Part shown: positions 53,275 through 62,700 of the stretch, in pieces
Layout: each line of letters starts with the position of its first letter
Position numbering within the stretch: position 1 is the stretch's first letter
NCBI RefSeq assembly: GCF_019212185.1
Contig: NZ_CP078138.1
Span: 1,408,501-1,472,500 of the forward strand
DNA: 64,000 nt
Origin: Pseudomonas fluorescens
Lineage (GTDB): Bacteria > Pseudomonadota > Gammaproteobacteria > Pseudomonadales > Pseudomonadaceae
Direction of reading: 5' to 3'
The notes under the pieces: generated by a model
Told to the model about the DNA's origin: nothing
The model's input: the letters and a program-made list of their open reading frames with translations, nothing else
Databases searched by the model: none
Position numbers and translations under genes: made by a program

Positions 53275-56200
53275 GTGTCGGCCAAGCTTATACGCGGTTA
53301 CTGCACCCTATGTAGATCCCGGTGCGGCACCTTGAACGAAGTTCAAGGCGATAACCTGATCGCAGTTCGTCCCGACTCCGAGCATCCAACGGGTAAGGCC
53401 ATGTGCCTGAAAGGCAAAGCTGCTCCTGAATTGGTCGATAACGCGGACAGGCTCCGCCATCCCATGCGCCGCACGCAGCCCAAGGGTGCCGCAGACCCAG
53501 GCTGGGTTCAAATTTCCTGGGACGAAGCGCTGGATGAAATTGCTGGCCGCATGGCCGATATCAAATCGCGTAGCGGCGCAGAGGCCTTTGCCTTTGGTGT
53601 AACGACGCCCAGCGGAACTCCCTTGAGCGACAGTATCGATTGGATTGAACGTCTGATTCGTCGGTACGGCAGCCCCAATACCTGCTACGCCACCGAAATT
53701 TGTAACTGGCACAAAGATTTTGCCCACATGTTCACCTTCGGCAGTGGTATGCCGGCAGCGGACTACGCACATGCGGGGCTTATCATGCTGTGGGGCCATA
53801 ACCCGACGAATACCTGGTTGGCCCAAGCCCATGCAATCGGAGAGGGAAGGCGTGCCGGGGCGAAGCTCCTTGTTGTTGATCCGCGGGAAACAGCTCTTGC
53901 CAAGCAAGCAGATGTCTGGCTTCGCGTGCGGCCTGGCAGCGATGCAGCGCTCGCCATGGGGATCGCGAACCTCCTGTTGAACAAAGGCGGATTCGATCAT
54001 TGCTTTGTTCAGACGTGGTCGAACGCGCCCGCTTTGGTGCGTTGTGACAACGGGCGTTTTCTGCGTGCTGATGACTTGGGTCTCAAGCCAGGGCATGAAC
54101 CGATGTATTGGGACAGCCTGCGTGAAGAAGCTGCTGTGCTGCCGCGAGCGGAAGCTGCCGAGGTTGCAATGGACTATCAAAACGCAACCTTGAGGGGGCG
54201 ATTCCAAGTCAGGACGAAGTCGGGGCTAATCGAATGCCAACCGGTGTTTGAACTTTATGCTCAGGCCTGTGCTGCTTACACGCCCAAGCGTACGGCTGAA
54301 TTGACTTGGGTGAGTGAAGAAGACTTGCACCAAGCAGCAACGCTCATCTCAGAGGCTTCGAGCGTCGCGTATCACTCTTGGTCGGGGGTAGGTCAGCAAA
54401 GCAATGCCACACAGAACGAACGAGCGATCGCGTGCCTCTATGCGTTGACTGGCAGTTACGACGCGGCGGGTGGAAATCAGATCTTACGCAAACCCCCTTA
54501 TCGGCCTGTGAGTGGTCTGGATCTTGTCCGAGAAGAACAGCGGGTCAAAGCTTTAGGGTATGACAAACGACCCTTAGGGCCTCCGGCACAAGGTTGGATT
54601 ACGTCGCGCGATCTCTACGAATCCATTACCACGGGCGCTCCCTACCGCGTCGAGGGCATGCTCGCTTTTGGCACAAACCTACTGTCCTCACACAGCGACA
54701 CCGCCTTGGGCATCGAAGCGCTGAAATCTCTCGACTTCTATGCTCATTGCGATCTGTTTTTAAATCCAAGTTCTCATTACGCTGACCTTGTTCTGCCGGT
54801 CAATACACCATGGGAACGCGAAGGACTACGTATTGGATTTGAAGTATCTGCAGAAGCTGAGCAGCATATTCAGTTGCGCCAGCAGATGGTTTCTTCCCGG
54901 GGAGAAGCCCGGTCGGATAATGATATCGTTTTTGCGTTGGTTAACCGTTTAGGTTTCGCTGATGATTTCTTTGGCGGAACACTTGAGCAAGGCTGGAACG
55001 CCATGCTTGAACCGTCCGGGTTGACCGTCGACGAACTGCGCAAACATCCGGAAGGTATTTCGGTCAGCGTCGTACAACAAAGCCATAAATATGGGAACAC
55101 GGGGTTTGCCACGCCCACGGGGAAAGTTGAGTTCTACAGTGAGCGGTTGCTAGAGCACGGTTACCCACCTCTCCCAAATTTTGTCGCTGAGCAAGACCTC
55201 ATGGCGACGGATAGTCACTTTCCCTATGTGTTGACCAGTGCGAAAAGTGGTTATTTTTGCCATAGCCAACAGCGCAGTGTGGCGAGTTTGAGGCGCAAGT
55301 CGCCATCGCCTTTATTGGACATTTCCTCTGAGTTGGCCTGGGAAAAAGGCATCGCTGATCAGGACTGGGTTCGCGTCACGACCCGCATGGGAAGTGCGAG
55401 ATTTCGCGCTAGACTCATTGATTCACTCCATCCGCGTGTGCTGGTCGGTGAGTTCGGCTGGTGGCAGAGTTGCGTCCCGCTCGGGCAGCCGGCAATGCGT
55501 GTCTTGGGTGAGGACAACAGCAATTACAACAGCCTGATCGATACTCAGCGTGTAGACCCCGTGAGCGGATCAGTACCTCTGCGCGCATTCACCTGCGATG
55601 TGTCCAGAGAAGCTAGCGAACAACTCCAGCCCTCACGATGGAAAGGCTATCGTCCGTTCGTCATCACTGCGTTGGACGCTCAAGGTGAAGATGTCACGCA
55701 AGTCTCCATGGAGCCGATTGATGGAGGACTGCTTCCCAATTATGAGTCCGGCCAACATGTGACCATCCGGCTGGATGTGACTGATCCTGACCAGGGATTG
55801 ATCACGCCGAGAACGATTGCTGTGCGTTCTTATTCCTTAACCGGGCCTGCTGTTGAGCCAGGTAAAAGCCAATACCAGATCGCTGTGCGTCATGCGAAAG
55901 CTCGCGGGCCAATGGGTGAGGATTGGGATGGTCTGGTCTCAAAGCACATCAACCAGCGATTGAAAATTGGCGACAGAGTAGAGCTTCAGGCACCCAGCGG
56001 AACATTCGTTATCCCTGTGCATTCATCACGTCCCTTGGTTTTTTATGCGGGCGGAATCGGCATCACTCCATTTTTGTGCGCGCTGGAAACCGCTGTCGCA
56101 GCGAAATCCAAGGCCGAGATGCTGTTGCTCTACGGTAATCGCAATCATCGAGGCCATGCATTTGAAAAGCGCTTAAAAGAACTTCAATTGCACCTGCCTG

Positions 56201-56706
56201 GATTGAAAATAATCAATGTTTACAGCGAGCCTGAAGTGGGTGCTGCTTTTAATGCTGATGTTATTCATGGGTATTTAAATCTTAATTTAGTTGAGGATAA
56301 TTGGATGGCCCGTCGTGCTCTGCACTATATGTGTGGGCCTCCCGTCATGATGAAGGCGCTGACAGAAGGCTTATTAAGCGCTGGTGTTCCTCGATTCGAT
56401 GTTTTCAAAGAAATATTCCGTTCCCCCATTGCTTCGAAAATCGAAGCCAACGGGGCATTTGAAATTACTTTCTCTCGTAGTGGGAGAACCCATACATGGA
56501 CAAGCGAGGCTGGGCCACTTCTCACATTTTCGGAAAACCTGGGTATTGAACTTCCTAGTGGTTGCAGGGTGGGTCAATGCGAAAGTTGTGCGGTAAGAGT
56601 TCTGAAAGGGGAAGTCAGCCATCTTCATGGTAGTGAACCGGAGGATCCGGAGATTTGCTTGGCGTGCCAAGCCATACCAACAACAAATCTGACGCTGGAT
56701 GCTTGA
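53275..56706 (+). CDS. Single-chain molybdopterin / flavin / 2Fe-2S oxidoreductase
   Basis: 1143 aa from the GTG at 53275, eight bases behind AAGGAG; a TTG at 53251 is possible but has no such site. N-terminal 4Fe-4S site (C10, C13, C17, C44), then a DMSO-reductase-type molybdopterin domain to about residue 780. A Cys in CYATEICNWHKD (C143) sits where the Mo ligand is expected. A ferredoxin-NADP-reductase-like part follows with RSYSLTG (FAD) and GGIGITPF (NAD(P)H), and a plant-type 2Fe-2S domain (CRVGQCESCAVRVL and CLAC) at the end. So electrons from NAD(P)H could reach Mo within one chain. The substrate is unknown; nitrate or N-oxide reduction or a ring or imine reaction are options. Resembles fused assimilatory-type reductases but not any enzyme I can name. 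Confidence 0.85.
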   Translation: MSAKLIRGYCTLCRSRCGTLNEVQGDNLIAVRPDSEHPTGKAMCLKGKAAPELVDNADRLRHPMRRTQPKGAADPGWVQISWDEALDEIAGRMADIKSRSGAEAFAFGVTTPSGTPLSDSIDWIERLIRRYGSPNTCYATEICNWHKDFAHMFTFGSGMPAADYAHAGLIMLWGHNPTNTWLAQAHAIGEGRRAGAKLLVVDPRETALAKQADVWLRVRPGSDAALAMGIANLLLNKGGFDHCFVQTWSNAPALVRCDNGRFLRADDLGLKPGHEPMYWDSLREEAAVLPRAEAAEVAMDYQNATLRGRFQVRTKSGLIECQPVFELYAQACAAYTPKRTAELTWVSEEDLHQAATLISEASSVAYHSWSGVGQQSNATQNERAIACLYALTGSYDAAGGNQILRKPPYRPVSGLDLVREEQRVKALGYDKRPLGPPAQGWITSRDLYESITTGAPYRVEGMLAFGTNLLSSHSDTALGIEALKSLDFYAHCDLFLNPSSHYADLVLPVNTPWEREGLRIGFEVSAEAEQHIQLRQQMVSSRGEARSDNDIVFALVNRLGFADDFFGGTLEQGWNAMLEPSGLTVDELRKHPEGISVSVVQQSHKYGNTGFATPTGKVEFYSERLLEHGYPPLPNFVAEQDLMATDSHFPYVLTSAKSGYFCHSQQRSVASLRRKSPSPLLDISSELAWEKGIADQDWVRVTTRMGSARFRARLIDSLHPRVLVGEFGWWQSCVPLGQPAMRVLGEDNSNYNSLIDTQRVDPVSGSVPLRAFTCDVSREASEQLQPSRWKGYRPFVITALDAQGEDVTQVSMEPIDGGLLPNYESGQHVTIRLDVTDPDQGLITPRTIAVRSYSLTGPAVEPGKSQYQIAVRHAKARGPMGEDWDGLVSKHINQRLKIGDRVELQAPSGTFVIPVHSSRPLVFYAGGIGITPFLCALETAVAAKSKAEMLLLYGNRNHRGHAFEKRLKELQLHLPGLKIINVYSEPEVGAAFNADVIHGYLNLNLVEDNWMARRALHYMCGPPVMMKALTEGLLSAGVPRFDVFKEIFRSPIASKIEANGAFEITFSRSGRTHTWTSEAGPLLTFSENLGIELPSGCRVGQCESCAVRVLKGEVSHLHGSEPEDPEICLACQAIPTTNLTLDA

Positions 56707-56726
56707 TTCAACCAGGAGTCAGAAAC

Positions 56727-56894
56727 ATGTACGAACCTAGAAGGAAAATAAAAATGCGCAGTACAAAGGTTCTTCCAACGTTGAATCAAGCAGAGCCGTC
56801 CTGCTGCTGTCTTGAGTCATGTCGTAGCAGCGGTTTTTTGCGTGACATTTCAAAAAGCCAACTCCAGTTGAGCATGCAAGGAGTACTAGCATGA
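56727..56894 (+). CDS. Tiny Cys-rich ORF coupled to the transporter gene
   Basis: 55 aa from the ATG at 56727 (CAGGAG six bases upstream). It ends in ATGA, sharing four bases with the start of the AtoE-type gene, so translation would be coupled. The centre reads EPSCCCLESCRSS, four Cys in seven residues, with basic residues before it. No family known to me. It could be a small metal- or thiol-responsive protein, a leader peptide that controls the transporter, or chance. Confidence 0.4.
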   Translation: MYEPRRKIKMRSTKVLPTLNQAEPSCCCLESCRSSGFLRDISKSQLQLSMQGVLA

Positions 56895-58339
56895 ACACTG
56901 AACGATTGAGTAATGTTGGGTATAAGAGCACTTCGGGCCGCTTAGAGCGTATTGCCATTTCGGTCAGTAATTGGTCGGAAAAATGGTTCCCCGAAGCCTA
57001 TATTTTTGCAGCGCTTGCCGTAATCGTCGTGACATTGGCTGCGATGTCCATGGGCGTTCCCTTGGTACAGGTCGCTCGTGGATTTGGCGATGGCTACTGG
57101 ACGCTGATTCCGTTCACGATGCAAATGGCTCTGGTAGCTATTTCGGGTTACATCGTCGCGGTCTCACCGCTCGCTTCACGATTGATCGACTCCTTGGCTC
57201 GCATGCCTCGCACTGCACGAGGTGCCGTGGTACTCGTGGCATGTGTGAGCTTGGGTACGTCGTTGTTCAATTGGGCGATCAGCTTGATCCTGAGTGGCTT
57301 ATTGGCCAAGGCCATGGCTCGACGCAACGACTTGCACCTAGATTACCGTGCAGCCGGGGCCGCCGCTTACTTGGGTATGGGCGCCACGTGGGCCTTGGGT
57401 CTGAGTTCGTCCGCTGCTCAACTGATGGCCAACCCAGCGAGCTTGCCGACAGGCCTCATTGAAATCAGTGGTGTCATTCCGTTTTCGGAAACGATTTTTT
57501 CTTGGCAATCGATGTTGATGACAGCGATTCTGATTGTGGTCTCCGTCGCAATCGCCTATTTCTCTACACCTACTGGAAATCGAGTTAAAACCGCCGCTGA
57601 TTTGGGTGTCGATCTGACTGAAATCAATTTGGTGGTCAGTAAACCTCAGCGTCCTGGTGAATGGCTCGAATACTCGCCGGTGATGACGGTTCTGGTGGTC
57701 TTGCTTAGCTCGCTCTGGCTTTACAGTGAATTCACCACTAAAGATCCAGTGCTCGCGATATCAAACCTCAATACGTATAACTTTCTGTTTCTGACGCTGG
57801 GTATGCTTCTGTGCTGGCGGCCAATCCGTTTTATCCGTGCCTTTGCCAAAGCCGTACCTTCGGTAGCAGGAGTACTGATTCAATTCCCACTCTATGGGGG
57901 CATTGCCTACATCATGACGAAGGCGGCCAACGTTGATGGCCAAACGCTTTCTCATGTGTTGGCGTCAGGGTTTGTTTCGGTCGCTTCATACGATACTTTT
58001 TCAGCGGTCATGGGGCTCTATTCCGCTATTTTGGGGTTTTTCATTCCATCCGGTGGCGGTAAGTGGCTGATCGAAGCACCTTATGTATTACAGGCGGCAA
58101 ATGAGCTGAAGGTCAATCTTGGCTGGTCGGTGCAGATTTACAATGCCGCCGAAGCGCTCCCCAATTTGATTAACCCGTTTTGGATGTTACCGCTACTAGG
58201 TGTTCTAGGATTGCGAGCCCGGGATATTGTTGGCTTTACGTTCACGCAGTTACTGGTGCATTTGCCGCTCGTATTATTTTTGTTGTGGTTCTTCGCCAGT
58301 ACGTTCCAATACATTGCGCCGGTAATTCCGGGTAAATAA
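56891..58339 (+). CDS. AtoE-type short-chain fatty acid transporter family protein
   Basis: 482 aa with about ten to twelve membrane segments. Family landmarks: WFPEAYIFAALAVIVVTLAA, LGTSLFNWAISLILSGLLAK, DYRAAGAAAYLGMGATWALG, and GFFIPSGGGKWLIEAPYVL near the end. AAGGAG precedes the ATG. AtoE is taken to import short-chain fatty acids such as acetoacetate or butyrate; here a different small carboxylate is likely, the one used by the following enzymes. It lies between the molybdoenzyme and the imine-reductase-like gene. Confidence 0.88.
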   Translation: MNTERLSNVGYKSTSGRLERIAISVSNWSEKWFPEAYIFAALAVIVVTLAAMSMGVPLVQVARGFGDGYWTLIPFTMQMALVAISGYIVAVSPLASRLIDSLARMPRTARGAVVLVACVSLGTSLFNWAISLILSGLLAKAMARRNDLHLDYRAAGAAAYLGMGATWALGLSSSAAQLMANPASLPTGLIEISGVIPFSETIFSWQSMLMTAILIVVSVAIAYFSTPTGNRVKTAADLGVDLTEINLVVSKPQRPGEWLEYSPVMTVLVVLLSSLWLYSEFTTKDPVLAISNLNTYNFLFLTLGMLLCWRPIRFIRAFAKAVPSVAGVLIQFPLYGGIAYIMTKAANVDGQTLSHVLASGFVSVASYDTFSAVMGLYSAILGFFIPSGGGKWLIEAPYVLQAANELKVNLGWSVQIYNAAEALPNLINPFWMLPLLGVLGLRARDIVGFTFTQLLVHLPLVLFLLWFFASTFQYIAPVIPGK

Positions 58340-58360
58340 ACAACTGTCCAGGCAAATGTT

Positions 58361-58386
58361 TAGGTGCTGTTTTATAACAGCATCTA
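58361..58386. other. Inverted repeat between transporter and reductase genes
   Basis: TAGGTGCTGTT and AACAGCATCTA pair around a TTAT loop with one G-T-type mismatch. No T-run follows, so it is not a simple terminator. It could be a processing or attenuation hairpin or an operator palindrome. Confidence 0.45.
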
Positions 58387-58456
58387 AAGCGCTTCGTCTG
58401 CATTGCCAACTATTACTGTTGGATGTGTATCGACAAAACTATAAACGGAGAATGAC

Positions 58457-59377
58457 ATGGCCGATAAAAAATACATCATCTGTGACAAGGCAGAAACCGC
58501 TGCGCTGCTGGATTTCGCTCAACTGACAGATGCAATTGAACAAGCGTCGCAGGAGTATACCCAGGGCCAGATTACCAGTCCGGAGCGTATGGTTGTGCCT
58601 ATGGCTTTAGGGGGAGTCATGCTGAGCATGCCCGCAGTCTCTGAAGATCTGGCGATTCATAAATTGGTTAACGTACAACCGAAGAATCGGGATCTCAATA
58701 TTCCAACGATTCACGGTCATGTTTCGGTTTATGACGCAGAAACGGGGAGCCCGTTGTTCATTCTGGATGGGCCTGAAGTCACGGGCCGTCGCACGGCGGC
58801 AGTAACCATGTTGGTGATCCGTACATTCAAGGAAGCTCTGCCAAAAGAAATTCTCATCATCGGCACCGGGACGCAGGCGACCTATCACTTGCAGGCGATT
58901 CAGGCGCTGTACCCAGAAAGTAAAGTTTGGATGCGTGGAATCAACGCAGCTGACGCTCAGCAATTCTGCACAACCAACCGTAGGGTACACCCTAATCTAC
59001 ATCCGTGTGTTGATGACGAGGTGCCAGAGACAGTCGATGTGATCATCACGTTGACCACTAGCACTGTGCCTGTCTACAACCAATCTGGACAAGTAGGAAG
59101 GCTTGTAGTGGGCGTTGGAGCGTTCAAACCAGAAATGGCTGAAATCGGAAAAAATACGTTGTTCAGCAGTGATATTTATATCGATGATCCAGCAGGGGCG
59201 AAGCATGAGGCTGGCGACCTGATTCAAGCTGGTATTGATTGGACTCAAACTCGATCCTTGGCTTCGGCCTTCACAGATACACCCGATCTGACTCGTCCGA
59301 TTGTCTTCAAAAGCGTGGGTACGGGTGCATGGGATTTAGCTGCCTGCCGCGTAGCACGAGCTAAATTGGGCGTCTAG
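58457..59377 (+). CDS. Ornithine cyclodeaminase family; probable pyrroline/piperideine-2-carboxylate reductase
   Basis: 306 aa, GGAG nine bases before the ATG. Fold of ornithine cyclodeaminase/mu-crystallin: HKLVNVQPKNRDLNIPTIHG with the substrate-binding Lys and Asn, LDGPEVTGRRTAAVTML, the nucleotide motif ILIIGTGTQATYHL, and VDVIITLTTSTVPVY with YIDDPAGAKHEAGDL. The HKLVNV...PTIHG and TGRRTAAV pattern is that of the LhpI-type reductases that turn 1-pyrroline-2-carboxylate into L-proline (or piperideine-2-carboxylate into L-pipecolate) rather than that of true cyclodeaminases. Its position before putA fits a proline-forming step. The specific activity is inferred. Confidence 0.82.
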   Translation: MADKKYIICDKAETAALLDFAQLTDAIEQASQEYTQGQITSPERMVVPMALGGVMLSMPAVSEDLAIHKLVNVQPKNRDLNIPTIHGHVSVYDAETGSPLFILDGPEVTGRRTAAVTMLVIRTFKEALPKEILIIGTGTQATYHLQAIQALYPESKVWMRGINAADAQQFCTTNRRVHPNLHPCVDDEVPETVDVIITLTTSTVPVYNQSGQVGRLVVGVGAFKPEMAEIGKNTLFSSDIYIDDPAGAKHEAGDLIQAGIDWTQTRSLASAFTDTPDLTRPIVFKSVGTGAWDLAACRVARAKLGV

Positions 59378-59716
59378 TAATCAGCTGATTGGTTTGTTGC
59401 GAAATCCCTCCAGTTGATTAAGTCGAGCCCTATATCGATGAGTTTATTAACTGGAGTTGTAAGCGCTGTTTTCTGAGCGCGTTAGTGATCGAGTTTAAAG
59501 AGTTGTTTTTATCTCTTTGTTAAGTGGTTTAACGGCCCTCGGAATCTGCGAGTTACAACTGGGTAATCAATCAGGTGGTTTCGCCAACTCCATGAGCGTC
59601 GGGGATTCTAATCGCGATTGTGTTTAGTTGGCCGTCGGGCCGATTGATCTCAGACCACATTCGCTTGCGATACATAAATTTTTAAAGTTCCTAGCAATAT
59701 TGCGGAGGGCACGACG
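59378..59716. other. Intergenic region before putA
   Basis: About 340 bases without a gene. Probably holds a promoter for putA; AT-rich stretches near 59440-59520. The GGAGG site at 59704-59708 belongs to putA. No operator could be assigned by eye. Confidence 0.4.
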
Positions 59717-62700
59717 TTGAACTATTTGAACGAGATGGTCGGTAAAGAGACTGGCGAACCAGGAAACATCATGCCCAATGACCTGCATGAGCCATTTGCT
59801 GAGTTTGCTGCAAGCATTCTTCCGCAGTCCGTTATGCGGGCAGCCATCACGGCGGCTTATCGTCGTCCAGAAACGGAAGTCGTGCCTATGCTGTTGGAGC
59901 AAGCCCGCCTTCCGGAAAAAATGGCAACCTCAGCCTGCGAGCTGGCGGCGTCCATCGCAGAAAAGCTTCGGAACCAAAAAAATGCAGGGGGGCGTGCGGG
60001 TCTCGTTCAGGGACTTCTGCAGGAGTTCTCTTTGTCCTCCCAAGAGGGCGTTGCACTGATGTGCCTGGCCGAAGCGCTGTTGCGGATTCCTGATAAGGGT
60101 ACCCGCGATGCACTTATTCGCGACAAGATCAGCTCTGGCGACTGGGGGCCTCACTTGGGTAACAGTCCGTCGATGTTTGTTAATGCCGCTACCTGGGGCT
60201 TATTGCTCACGGGAAAATTGGTATCGACTAACAGCGAAGCAGGGCTCACCTCGCTGCTTCGTCGGATCATCAGTAAAGGGGGAGAACCCCTGATCCGCAA
60301 GAGCGTGGATATGGCCATGCGCATGATGGGGGAGCAGTTCGTCACAGGGGAGTCGATTGCGCAGGCATTGAGTAATGCCAATCGTCTAGAGGAGGAAGGT
60401 TTTCGCTACTCTTACGACATGCTGGGCGAAGCGGCACTGAGCGAACACGACGCGCAGAGATACCTGGTGTCCTACGAGCAAGCAATCCATGCAATCGGTA
60501 AGGCCTCAAGCAACCGTGGTATTTATCAAGGCCCCGGAATTTCGATCAAGCTTTCTGCACTGCATCCACGTTACAGCCGTGCGCAGTATGGTCGGGTCAT
60601 GGATGAACTTTATCCCCGTCTGCTGTCGCTGACGTTGCTCGCCAAGCAATACGATATTGGCCTCAACATCGATGCTGAAGAATCCGATCGGCTCGAACTG
60701 TCGTTGGATCTGTTGGAGCGCTTGTGCTTTGAGCCGCAACTGGCAGGTTGGAACGGTATTGGGTTTGTGATCCAGGCTTACCAAAAACGCTGCCCTTACG
60801 TGATTGACTACGTGATTGACTTGGCTGAGCGCAGCCACCACCGCCTCATGATTCGTTTAGTAAAGGGGGCGTATTGGGACAGTGAAATCAAGCGTGCCCA
60901 AGTCGAAGGATTGGAGGACTATCCGGTTTACACCCGTAAGGTGTACACCGATGTTTCCTACATAGCCTGTGCGCGCAAACTGTTATCTGCCCCTGAGGCG
61001 ATCTACCCTCAGTTTGCCACGCATAACGCGCATACGTTGTCGGCCATCTACTATATTGCGGGCGACAATTATTACCCTGGCCAATACGAGTTTCAGTGTC
61101 TTCACGGAATGGGGGAGTCACTTTACCAGCAGGTCGTGGGCAAGGTGAGCGATGGGAAACTGAATCGCCCTTGCCGAATTTACGCTCCCGTGGGCACTCA
61201 CCAGACATTGCTTGCCTACCTGGTTCGCAGGCTGTTGGAGAACGGGGCGAATACATCTTTCGTCAATTTGATTGCTGACAAGTCAGTGTCAATCAAGGAG
61301 CTGGTCGCCGACCCGGTCAGAAAGATCGAAAGCCTTGCGCTGAAAGAGGGTGCCTTGGGTTTACCTCATCCTCGCGTCCCCTTGCCACGTGATCTGTATG
61401 GTGTCGAACGACCAAACTCGGCGGGCATCGATCTCGCGAACGAGCATCGCCTGGCGGCTCTGGCGGATGCGCTGGTTAGCACCACGCGTGCTGAATGGTT
61501 CGCTGCCCCCATGCTGGGCTGTTCAGCCAGTGACGGCAAAACGGAGGAGGTGCGTAACCCGTCCAACCTGCGTGATGTTGTAGGCCATGTTCAGCACGCA
61601 GATCTTGAAGATGTCAGCAACGCATTGGAGTGCGCGGTGCGCGCAGTTCCCGTTTGGCTGTCGACGCCGCTCAGTGAGCGCGCGGCCATTCTGGAGCGAG
61701 CTGCAACGCTGATGGAGGCTCAGACCCAGCCACTGATAGGACTGTTGGTGCGCGAGGCTGGAAAGACCTTTGCAAATGCCATTTCAGAGGTGCGAGAAGC
61801 GGCGGACTTCCTCAGGTATTACGCCGTACAGGCACGCAATGATTTCAACAACGACACCTACCTACCCTTGGGCCCAGTCGTTTGTATCAGCCCCTGGAAC
61901 TTCCCGCTGGCGATTTTTACAGGCCAGGTAGCGGCGGCGCTCGCGGCGGGTAATCCGGTGTTGGCCAAACCTGCTGCACAAACATCACTGATCGCGGCCC
62001 AAGCCGTACGATTGCTTCTGGAGGCAGGTGTACCTAAGTCGGCGTTGCAATTACTACCAGGAAGTGGACGCATTCTAGGTTCAGCAATGATCGCGGATGA
62101 GCGCGTGAAAGGTGTGATGTTCACGGGTTCCACCGAGGTAGCTCGCTCCTTGCAAGAGACCCTGGCCGGGCGTCTTGATGAGCGAGGTCGGCCAGTGCCC
62201 CTGATCGCGGAAACTGGCGGACAAAATGCGATGATTGTCGACTCGTCCGCGTTGACGGAGCAGGTGGTTTTCGATGTCATCACTTCTGCTTTCGACAGCG
62301 CGGGTCAACGTTGTTCAGCACTGCGAGTCCTGTGCTTGCAAGAGGACTCCGCTGACGACGTTATCGAAATGCTCAAGGGGGCAATGGCTGAGTACCGCCT
62401 TGGCAACCCAGATCGGTTGAGCGTTGATATCGGGCCCGTCATCGATAGCGGCGCCAAAGCGGGCATTGAAAAACACATTCAATCGATGCGCACCAAAGGG
62501 CGAAATGTTTATCAGATCGCAATCGCAAACACCGAAGAAACTCGACGTGGGACTTATGTCATACCGACGCTGATTGAACTGCAAAGTATCGAGGAGCTGG
62601 AGCGAGAGATTTTCGGGCCAGTCTTACACGTTGTTCGGTACGCGCGTAAGGAGCTGGATCGCTTAGTGGATCAAATCAACAATTGTGGCTATGGGTTAAC

